Assembly: GCA_035500275.1 (NCBI GenBank) | Contig: DATJXI010000327.1 | Coordinates: 1 to 12,319 of the forward strand | Direction of reading: 5' to 3' | DNA: 12,319 bases | Source of the DNA: Roseiarcus sp035500275 | Lineage (GTDB): Bacteria; Pseudomonadota; Alphaproteobacteria; Rhizobiales; Beijerinckiaceae | Shown: one piece after another, positions 7,000 through 12,319 of the stretch | Numbering within the stretch: the stretch's first letter is position 1 | Layout: the number at the start of each line of letters is the position of its first letter | Made by a program: the position numbers and the translations under genes | The notes under the pieces: model-generated | Told to the model about the DNA's origin: nothing | Databases searched by the model: none | The model's input: the letters and a program-made list of their open reading frames with translations, nothing else

Positions 7000-7287
7000 G
7001 ATGACGTTTGAAGCAATTTTGTGATGGTTGTCCTCTCGCGCGCGCTGGCCAAATGGGTAGAATTACGAATTGAACTTTCCTTAGACCGACCGCATGTTAC
7101 CCGTGCCCGGCTCTCTCAAAGTGACGGATACTTCCAGGGTAGAGAACAAGGCCAGTTGAGCGAGCCTCATTGGTCGTTCGCGAAGACGGATTCCCTTTCT
7201 GCGGGAAGTCCGAACGAAGATTTGTCCTCGCGAATCCGGAAGATCCGTTCGAGCCGAACCTTCCAGAACTGACGTAAGGAGCAGGAG
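7000..7287 (+). promoter_or_regulatory. Intergenic region, likely promoter region of the repeat-protein gene
   Basis: No convincing gene: an 83-codon frame from GTG 7021 has no ribosome site or recognisable features. The part near 7050-7085 is AT-richer and carries AATTACGAATT (7061-7071), a small symmetric element. An imperfect hairpin lies at about 7188-7213 (TTCCC/GGGAA core). A strong TAAGGAG at 7275-7281 serves the gene at 7288. No exact sigma-factor hexamers could be assigned. Confidence 0.3.
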
Positions 7288-8301
7288 ATGAACGGGAACG
7301 CGCAATATGCAGGTCAATACGACCTTCCGCCTGACGTCGATCCCCAAGGCATCATCGGCGCATTTCTCGGCCGGTTGGCCGGCGGCGCAATCGGAAAACG
7401 TTTTGGCGGCGGCGGCGAAACGGCCGGCAGGTTTCTTGGCGGCCTCGCCGGCGGCGCTTTGGGTCCATTGAGCGCAGGGCCAGGAATGGGGCAACAGGAG
7501 CAGGGTCCGGTGTCGGACTACGAGATGCAAAGCTTCTGGGACACGTTCAAGAAGATCGCAAACGCGGTCAGGACCGGCGCCAATGTCGGCCACAACATTG
7601 GGCTTTTCCAGGCCGGGCCACAGGCGACGCCGCAGCCGGCCGCGGCGTCGGACCTCGAGATGCAAAGTTTCTGGAGCACGTTCCAGAAAATCGCAAACGC
7701 GGTCCGGACCGGCGCCAATGTCGGCCACAACATTGGGCTTTTCGAGGCCGGGCCACAGGCCGCGCCGCAGCCGGCTGCATATGTGTCGGACATCGAGATG
7801 CAGAGCTTCTGGGACACGTTCAAGAAGATCGCGCGCGGCGCCGGCAAGGTCGGACACAGTCTCGGACTGTTTGAGGCCGGGCCGCAGGCCGCGCCGCAGC
7901 AGCCTGCATATGTGTCGGACATCGAGATGCAGAGCTTCTGGGACACGTTCAAGAAGATCGCGCGCGGCGCCGGCAAGGTCGGACACAGTCTCGGACTATT
8001 TGAGGCGGGCCCCGGAGCGGCGACCGAAGTCCAGGTCGGCGAAGTCGAACTGCAGAACTTCTGGAATGTCCTGAACAAAATCGGCGGCGTCGCAAAGGGC
8101 CTCAGTCAGGTCACGTCCGGGCTCGGTCAGGCGGCGGGCGGGATCTATGACACGGGGAAGACCCTCGGCCTTGCCCAAGCGGGCGCGCCCGGCGTCGCGC
8201 CGGGTCAGTCGATGAGTTCAGACCAAGCGTATGCGATCCTGCGGCAGGTCTCACCCGTGTTGCAAGACTTGCTGCGACAGCCGTCAGGGGCGATGCACTA
8301 G
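7288..8301 (+). CDS. Tandem-repeat protein with five cationic amphipathic units and a glycine-zipper N-terminus
   Basis: A 337-residue protein of no family I recognise. Residues 21-66 are a glycine-zipper segment with its own duplication, FLGRLAGGAIG (26-36) and FLGGLAGGALG (49-59). Five units follow, starting at residues 75, 120, 166, 209 and 250, with lengths 45, 46, 43 and 41 plus a diverged last one. Each has an acidic lead (SDxEMQ), a cationic amphipathic helix-like core (SFWDTFKKIA), a Gly-rich stretch VGHxxGLF, and an AGPQAxPQ linker. Units 1-2 share IANAVRTGANVGHNIGLF; units 3-4 share IARGAGKVGHSLGLF. The cores carry net +2 to +3 and resemble linear antimicrobial peptides. No Sec signal is visible. 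The fifth unit (ELQNFWNVLNKIGGVAKGL) and tail differ. TAAGGAG six bases upstream fixes the start. Being a precursor cut by the nearby subtilase is inference; a structural or scaffold protein is an alternative. Confidence 0.8.
   Translation: MNGNAQYAGQYDLPPDVDPQGIIGAFLGRLAGGAIGKRFGGGGETAGRFLGGLAGGALGPLSAGPGMGQQEQGPVSDYEMQSFWDTFKKIANAVRTGANVGHNIGLFQAGPQATPQPAAASDLEMQSFWSTFQKIANAVRTGANVGHNIGLFEAGPQAAPQPAAYVSDIEMQSFWDTFKKIARGAGKVGHSLGLFEAGPQAAPQQPAYVSDIEMQSFWDTFKKIARGAGKVGHSLGLFEAGPGAATEVQVGEVELQNFWNVLNKIGGVAKGLSQVTSGLGQAAGGIYDTGKTLGLAQAGAPGVAPGQSMSSDQAYAILRQVSPVLQDLLRQPSGAMH
7510..8034 (+). repeat. Four in-frame tandem repeats of 123-138 bp
   Basis: Units begin at 7510, 7645, 7783 and 7912. Positions 7775-7868 and 7904-7997 are identical over 94 bases including silent sites, so units 3 and 4 duplicated recently. 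Units 1 and 2 are also nearly identical over the second half (about 7557-7623 against 7692-7758). A fifth, diverged copy starts at 8035. Confidence 0.9.
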
Positions 8302-8322
8302 CCCCGCTTCTCATCCAACCAC

Positions 8323-8357
8323 CCCGCGGCGCTGGCGCTAGGAAGCAGCGCCGCGGG
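8323..8357 (+). terminator. Strong 11-bp hairpin between the repeat gene and the propeptide-like gene
   Basis: CCCGCGGCGCT (8323-8333) and AGCGCCGCGGG (8347-8357) pair perfectly around a 13-base loop. It lies 22 bases after the repeat-gene stop and 25 before the next start. There is no T tract, so it may be a partial terminator or an mRNA-stabilising element that sets different expression of the repeat protein and the peptidase genes. Confidence 0.45.
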
Positions 8358-8381
8358 CCCGAGAATGGGAGACTAACGGAC

Positions 8382-8621
8382 GTGACCCCAGATCATGGGC
8401 GGTCGGAGTCCGCTCAATGGATCGTTCAGGGCTCTGACGTGGCCACTGGCTCGCTGTCCGCGGCCATAAAGGACGATCCGGCCGTTCGCCCCGTTCGGCA
8501 GATCGGCCATGACGTGATGATCCTCCACATGTCGCAAGAGCGGGCGGACAAATTGCAAGCGCAATTCGCCCGTCTCGCAATCGAAAAAGATCAATCGCTC
8601 AGTCCTCCGTTTGTCCCGTGA
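8382..8621 (+). CDS. Stand-alone subtilisin-propeptide-like protein (I9-like), putative inhibitor or chaperone
   Basis: A 79-residue soluble protein without signal peptide. Its body (residues ~28-75) aligns by eye with residues ~80-142 of the subtilase encoded next to it: DDPAVRPVRQIGHDVMILHM, ADKLQAQFARLAIEKDQSL here against ESPDIEVVGKI, SIVLACMHYDKAKQLRSQAG and RLLVERDSPL there. The pattern (hydrophobic strand, helix with AxxL, then xxIEKD/VERD) is that of I9 propeptides, which fold and inhibit subtilisins; free-standing I9 proteins are known as subtilisin inhibitors. The GTG start has GGGAG ten bases upstream. It ends 73 bases before the peptidase ATG, same strand. Inhibitor or folding-helper function is inferred; assignment rests on a manual alignment. 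Confidence 0.6.
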   Translation: MTPDHGRSESAQWIVQGSDVATGSLSAAIKDDPAVRPVRQIGHDVMILHMSQERADKLQAQFARLAIEKDQSLSPPFVP

Positions 8622-8694
8622 CCGACGACGGCGCGTGTCACGCGCCGGACGCGAAGCACGACAAACTTCGACAAACACGGAAAGGACCCACTCG

Positions 8695-10755
8695 ATGTCG
8701 CCCACCAACAAAATTGAATCGGCGTCCGGGAAAATGATGGACAATAATGAGCCGTCGAGCGCCGCCAACGCGCCAGCGGCTACGAGTGGGCCGAGGTCAG
8801 CCGACCAGAAGTCCGCGCGGCAAGCGGCCAATGTTTCGGGCGCCGATCGAGCCCTGCGCGCGCGCCGACCGGTCTTCATGATCGCTCCGCAGCGGGCGCC
8901 CGGCTTGCAGCCGCTCAGCGCGGATTTTGTCTCCCAGCAACTCAACGAGTCGCCGGACATCGAAGTCGTCGGCAAGATCGAGCCGCCGCGCCTCTTGGGA
9001 TTGCAGAGCGCCGAGAACGTCGAGTCAGGCTCCATTGTCCTTGCCTGCATGCATTACGACAAAGCGAAGCAGTTGCGCTCGCAGGCGGGCGCGCGCCTGC
9101 TGGTGGAACGCGATTCCCCGCTGACCTTCGGCTTGGATGTAGGCGCGCCCGCCTCAGGGCTCGCCAACCCAGGCGTCGTCGCGCCTCTCGGCGACGGCTT
9201 CGAAACGACCCTCGAGGTTCGCGGCGCAAACGGCGCTCTCGCGGAAGCCGAGGTCTATCTGTTCGGCAGCGTTTGGCCGGTTCAGGCCGTGACCGACGAA
9301 AACGGCCGCGCCGTCCTGCGGATTTTGGGCGAGACGCCCGACACAATCCGCGCGCTTTATATCAAACCAAAAGTCGACTACTGGGGCCTCTGGTTGGCGC
9401 GGCCGGAGTTGGCGCCTGGCGAGACCACAACCGTGACCGTCGAGCCGCTGAGCGGCTTTCTGCATGGATTCCCGAACGAGCAACTGCTCGGGTGGGGGCA
9501 GCGCGCGATGGGGCTCGATCTGGTGCCGGCCAGCTATAACGGCGCCGGAATCAAGGTCGCCATTATCGACTCCGGCGCGGCGCAGCCGACCCATCGCAAT
9601 CTGCACCGGCTGGGACCCGGCGTCAGCGTCGTCGCGACGGATCCGGCCGCCTGGACGCGCGATACGATCGGACACGGGTCCCACTGCGCGGGCGTCATCG
9701 CCGGCGGGCCGATCGGATCCAACAGCGGGGGCGTTCGCGGTTTCGCGCCGGCTGCGGAAATCCACATCATTCAGATCTTCCCCGGCGGGAAATTCAGCTC
9801 TCTGATCCAGGCTCTCGACTATTGCATCGAAAATGGAATCGACGTCGCCAATCTCAGCCTGGGCGGCGGCGAGCCGTCCCGCATCGTCGAAGAGCGGCTG
9901 ATCAAGGCAAAGCAGATGGGAACCGCCTGCATCGTCGCCGCAGGAAATTCGGGCGGGCCCGTCCAATTTCCGGCTTCGACGCCGCATGTGTTGGCGGTGT
10001 CCGCGATCGGCAAATGGGGCGAATTCCCGGCCGCCAGCTTCCATGCAACCCAGGCGCTCGACGGGTTCGAAAGCACCGGCGGCTTCTTCCCGGCAAAGTT
10101 CAGCTGCTTCGGTCCAGAAGTCGACGTATGCGCGCCGGGCGTCGCGATCGTATCGTCCTTGCCGACCGACGGGTTCGCTGCATGGGACGGCACGTCGATG
10201 GCTGCGCCGCACGTAACCGGGATGGCGGCGCTTCTCCTCGCGCATCACCCGGACTTCCGAGGACCTTACCAGGCCCGCGACGCGCGCCGCGTTGAGCGGT
10301 TGTTTGAGCTGATCAAGCAAAGCGCCACTCCGTTGTCGTTCGGCGATCCGGCGCGGACGGGAGCGGGGCTTCCCAATGTGTTCCAGGCGCTTGGGCTGGA
10401 GGCGCGGTCCAGCGGAACATCGGCCTCAAGCGGACTGTCACCGGATTCGAGTGTGGCGGAGATGATCCGACAACTGATTGAGGCTCTGCGTCGGGGACTG
10501 CCGAACTTGGCTCGGGAGGCGGACGCCCCTCGGCCGCAGAGCGCCGACGCAACGCCTGCGTCGATTCTCAACAGCGAGGAGGCGCGATGGCGCAACACGC
10601 CGGTGGCGCGCGGCGCCGCGCGGACGTCAAACGGTTCGTTCGCTCCGCAATCGGCGGATGTGGGGGTCGATCCGAGGACTTTGCCGCCAGCCGACGCCCA
10701 ATTCGAGGCCCTGCGCTCCGCGCTCAAACAGGCCGGACTGATGCGCGCCCTGTAG
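8695..10755 (+). CDS. Subtilisin-like serine peptidase (S8) with internal propeptide and beta-sandwich domain
   Basis: A 686-residue S8 peptidase. Order: a low-complexity Ala/Ser-rich N-terminus (1-55), an I9-like propeptide (~75-142, ending RLLVERDSPL), an Ig/carboxypeptidase-regulatory-like beta-sandwich (~163-250, with GALAEAEVYLFG and TDENGRAVLRI), the catalytic domain (~265-565), and a variable tail with a helix AEMIRQLIEALRRGL. The triad is complete: Asp292 (VAIIDSG), His327 (GHGSHCAG), Ser501 (DGTSMAAPHVTG); Asn418 (AAGNSGG) is the oxyanion residue. No Sec or Tat signal is seen, unusual for this family, so it may act in the cytoplasm or leave by another route. ATG 8695 is chosen for AAAGGA eight bases upstream; an in-frame TTG at 8611 overlaps the preceding gene and adds an Arg-rich stretch. 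Probably the processing enzyme or partner of the two genes before it (inference). Confidence 0.92.
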   Translation: MSPTNKIESASGKMMDNNEPSSAANAPAATSGPRSADQKSARQAANVSGADRALRARRPVFMIAPQRAPGLQPLSADFVSQQLNESPDIEVVGKIEPPRLLGLQSAENVESGSIVLACMHYDKAKQLRSQAGARLLVERDSPLTFGLDVGAPASGLANPGVVAPLGDGFETTLEVRGANGALAEAEVYLFGSVWPVQAVTDENGRAVLRILGETPDTIRALYIKPKVDYWGLWLARPELAPGETTTVTVEPLSGFLHGFPNEQLLGWGQRAMGLDLVPASYNGAGIKVAIIDSGAAQPTHRNLHRLGPGVSVVATDPAAWTRDTIGHGSHCAGVIAGGPIGSNSGGVRGFAPAAEIHIIQIFPGGKFSSLIQALDYCIENGIDVANLSLGGGEPSRIVEERLIKAKQMGTACIVAAGNSGGPVQFPASTPHVLAVSAIGKWGEFPAASFHATQALDGFESTGGFFPAKFSCFGPEVDVCAPGVAIVSSLPTDGFAAWDGTSMAAPHVTGMAALLLAHHPDFRGPYQARDARRVERLFELIKQSATPLSFGDPARTGAGLPNVFQALGLEARSSGTSASSGLSPDSSVAEMIRQLIEALRRGLPNLAREADAPRPQSADATPASILNSEEARWRNTPVARGAARTSNGSFAPQSADVGVDPRTLPPADAQFEALRSALKQAGLMRAL

Positions 10756-10764
10756 CGGGCGCGC
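10743..10764 (+). terminator. GC-rich hairpin over the subtilase stop codon
   Basis: GCGCGCCC (10743-10750) and GGGCGCGC (10757-10764) pair perfectly, with the TAG stop (10753-10755) inside the 6-base loop. No T tract follows. It probably protects or ends the transcript. Confidence 0.35.
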
Positions 10765-11198
10765 GGCGGCTCGGTGGCGGCGGGAGAAAAGTGCGTGCTC
10801 CACGCCGTCCACCGAATCCGATATCGACCCTACTGGCCGCCTCGGACGGCTCGCCAGCTAAAGCGTACAATGACGTCCGATCAGATGGATGACCGGCCGT
10901 TCATTATTCTCCTCTTTCCCAGCGCGGCTCGCGATGACGCCGCGAAATCTGTCCGGCCTCCGTGGGAGCTACCGTCTGGTCCCATTTCCTCGACCCCAGA
11001 GCGGATTGCGATGACAGTCTCCCGCGACGAAGGACGCTAACCATAGCTTCCGATTTTCAGCAAGCATATGTGGTGCCCGCGGGGGACCCTTGAACTTTCC
11101 GCAGGCGCGCCTCGTTTGCGGTTATTCGGCGACGACTGCGAACATGCAGTTGACCCCGGCGGCTTGGCGGCGTCACGATCCTCGGATACACAGACCTT
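10756..11198. other. Gap between the subtilase and a small membrane protein
   Basis: 443 bases without a convincing gene. A 56-codon frame from ATG 10870 to 11040 (MTSDQMDDRPFIILLFPS at its start) has no ribosome site and no recognisable family; the base composition here is more even than in the genes. Nothing resembling an insertion sequence end or attachment site was seen. Confidence 0.4.
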
Positions 11199-11420
11199 GT
11201 GACCAGACCTCCGCCGCTGATCGCCGGACTCCTTGGCGTCGTGTTCCTCGCGCTGGCCGCCGTGTACTTCCTGACCCCTGCCGGCAGTCTTCCTTCGTTC
11301 TTGCCAGGGTTCGAGGCGGGCGTCGGCAAGCCGCACTTCAAGCACGGCCTCGGCTCGCTCGTTCTGGCGGTCGCCTTGTTCGCCTTCGCCTGGTTTCAGA
11401 GCAAGTCGGGACGTCGGTAG
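11199..11420 (+). CDS. Small two-helix inner-membrane protein, function unknown
   Basis: A 73-residue protein with helix 1 at about 7-26 (LIAGLLGVVFLALAAVYFLT), a conserved-looking loop PAGSLPSFLPGFEAGVGKPH, and helix 2 at about 48-66 (HGLGSLVLAVALFAFAWFQ). Proteins with a TPAGSLPSF loop and an HxKHGLGxL second helix occur widely in Rhizobiales as unnamed conserved proteins, from memory. GTG 11199 begins the frame just before helix 1; the ribosome site is weak. Location would be the inner membrane. No link to the peptidase cassette is evident. Confidence 0.68.
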   Translation: MTRPPPLIAGLLGVVFLALAAVYFLTPAGSLPSFLPGFEAGVGKPHFKHGLGSLVLAVALFAFAWFQSKSGRR

Positions 11421-11462
11421 GGCCGCACAGGACAGTTCGTCCGTGTAAAAGCCGACCGACGT
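11411..11462 (+). repeat. Inverted repeat at the end of the small membrane protein gene
   Basis: ACGTCGGT (11411-11418, spanning the final codons) pairs with ACCGACGT (11455-11462). Inside the 36-base loop is a second hairpin, GGAC/GTCC (11430-11433, 11439-11442). It may end the transcript; no T run follows. Confidence 0.3.
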
Positions 11463-11833
11463 GGACATGGGCCGGCACAACTGGGGCGGCGGCGAAGCGC
11501 GACCTAAGGGCGGCGGGCGGTACAAGCGGAGGTGGGGGGACGGCAAAGGAGACTCCGGCCGCTGCAGCGCGTCACGCCGCGAACGGCGCCGCACGCGTCA
11601 GTGGGCGCTGACGTCTTCGAACCCGATTTCCACCAAAATCATAGCCTATTGATATTGAAGAGGCGCTTCGCGTCGACGAAGCGCCAAGGCTTTGATCACT
11701 ACTACTTTGATCGCTTCGCTTAAGGTGGGCCTCTCGGTTTCAGCGTTTGACATTAGATCCGCAAGTCGAGCGCCGGAAGGTGTAAAGTAGTGTTTGCCGC
11801 TTGAGTTTAGACCGCGTATTTTGGGAGGTCATC
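11463..11833. other. Gap before the C1 peptidase remnant
   Basis: No convincing gene. Frames open here on either strand are Arg/Ser/Pro-rich shadows. The stretch 11630-11720 is clearly AT-richer than its surroundings and contains the hairpin at 11662-11685 and a direct repeat CTTTGATC near 11690 and 11705. A TTGACA at 11747-11752 lacks a well-spaced -10. Confidence 0.35.
11662..11685. terminator. Perfect 9-bp hairpin in AT-rich spacer
   Basis: GGCGCTTCG (11662-11670) and CGAAGCGCC (11677-11685) pair around a 6-base loop. Short T groups follow at 11690-11693 and 11706-11709 on the plus strand, so a weak terminator is plausible. Confidence 0.4.
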
Positions 11834-12172
11834 ATGTTGCTTCCATTCGGCAATATTAAGGTCAGGATCCCGGAAACAGGTGCGCTTGTTGGAACACGCT
11901 CGTTGCCGCCAACCGTTGATCCACGGGACTACACGGTGGAGTCGCCCGCCATCGCCGAATTGGCGAAAAAGCAAGGGATCAAGATCGGCGCGCCTACGGC
12001 CATCCCCACGGCAGTGGATCTATCGTCGCGTTCTCCTCTCCGCCAGTCGCGGGTGGGAACGAACAACGCCCTATTGCGGCGCAGACAAAGGAGATTCCCG
12101 CGATGCAAGATCTCACTTTGTCGGAGGCCGACAACGGCAAGGAAATCGAGGCAGCCGTCGGCCAGCAGATAG
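11834..12172 (+). pseudogene. N-terminal remnant of a papain-like (C1) cysteine peptidase
   Basis: GGGAGG five bases before ATG 11834 makes a sound start. The first ~65 residues look real: a pro-region with PPTVDPRDYTVESPAIAELA, then PTAVDLSSRSPLRQSRVG. This follows the bacterial C1A layout, where a DxRDY motif is followed by LPxxVDLR, SPxxDQGxxGSC and the catalytic Cys. Here the sequence is SPLRQSRVGTNNAL: the DQG Gly is lost and the Cys position is Asn. After about residue 75 the frame becomes Arg/Ser-rich and continues 70 bases into the next gene in another frame, so that part is out-of-frame read. The whole catalytic domain is absent, most simply by deletion. The fragment could still be translated. 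Confidence 0.6.
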
Positions 12173-12319
12173 TGTTGGCGCTGCCGGAAAATCCTTCGAC
12201 CGGCTACACTTGGTCGATCGAGTTGCCTCCCGGCGTCGAGCAGCAGAGTTCCACCTTCGCGCCAGCTGGCGCGGCGATGGCCGGGAGCGGAGGCCGGCGC
12301 GTCTGGAGCATCAAGCTGC
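12103..12319 (+). CDS. Chagasin-like peptidase inhibitor (I42 family), cut by window end
   Basis: The first 72 residues of an I42 inhibitor. It has the strand AVGQQIVLALPE, the first loop ENPSTGYTW (close to chagasin NPTTGY), and the middle glycine loop AGSGGRRVWSI; the third loop lies beyond the window. AAAGGAG (12087-12093) nine bases before the ATG fixes the start. No signal peptide. It aligns along its length with the protein at 4321 but keeps the glycine loop that the other lacks. Its start lies inside the end of the broken C1 peptidase frame, so peptidase and inhibitor were probably one operon before decay; it would be expected to inhibit C1 peptidases. Confidence 0.85.
   Translation, partial: MQDLTLSEADNGKEIEAAVGQQIVLALPENPSTGYTWSIELPPGVEQQSSTFAPAGAAMAGSGGRRVWSIKL

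Noticed and set aside
7021..7272. An 83-codon gene between the regulator and the repeat protein
   Set aside because: GTG start without a ribosome site, no domain and mixed codon usage; the space is better read as a promoter region.
7081..7986. A 301-codon minus-strand frame with apparent repeats
   Set aside because: The repeats are only the reverse complement of the plus-strand tandem units; no ribosome site and no domain support it.
7510..8034. CRISPR array or transposon repeats
   Set aside because: The repeats are 123-138 bp, contiguous, in frame and protein-coding, without unique spacers or inverted termini.
9154..10320. A 388-codon minus-strand frame inside the subtilase
   Set aside because: It opposes the catalytic domain with its complete triad and has no recognisable features.
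11461..11652. A 63-codon Gly/Arg-rich plus-strand frame
   Set aside because: Arg-rich composition of a shadow, no ribosome site, and the start lies in an inverted repeat at the end of the previous gene.

Overview
The window is high-GC DNA with strongly G/C-biased third codon positions. Gene content (AnmK, FixL/FixJ-like regulators, dodecin, isobutyryl-CoA-dehydrogenase-like enzyme, a Gly/Trp/Tyr-rich secreted protein) suggests an alphaproteobacterium of the Rhizobiales type. A methanotroph-like relative (Methylocystis/Methylosinus) is a guess. No rRNA, tRNA, CRISPR array or intact insertion sequence was seen.

Layout. The left part (1-3540) is housekeeping: the tail of an unidentified membrane protein, anmK (+), then on the minus strand a secreted glycine-rich protein and an acyl-CoA dehydrogenase. 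Just upstream of the dehydrogenase is a short C-terminal remnant of a sugar-type ABC permease that is too short for an ordinary ORF listing. From 3740 every gene points right: a dodecin-family protein behind a strongly structured leader, a chagasin-like (I42) peptidase inhibitor, and a MASE1 histidine kinase overlapping by 4 nt a FixJ-type response regulator.

The accessory centre (7288-10755) holds three same-strand genes. The first encodes a 337-aa protein with a glycine-zipper N-terminus and five tandem copies of a cationic, amphipathic helix-like unit. The second encodes a 79-aa protein that resembles the propeptide of the neighbouring peptidase. The third is a 686-aa subtilisin-like (S8) peptidase with a complete Asp/His/Ser triad and no visible signal peptide. 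The right edge has a small two-helix membrane protein, a broken papain-like (C1) peptidase that ends where its catalytic Cys should be, and a second I42 inhibitor that runs off the window.

Working model (inference): this is a peptidase/inhibitor island. The repeat protein could be a multi-peptide precursor or other substrate, the subtilase its processing enzyme, the small propeptide-like protein an in-trans inhibitor or chaperone of the subtilase, and the upstream two-component pair a possible regulator. The I42 genes and the C1 remnant suggest that a cysteine-peptidase module was also present and has decayed. Function is unproven; the repeat architecture and propeptide resemblance are directly readable.
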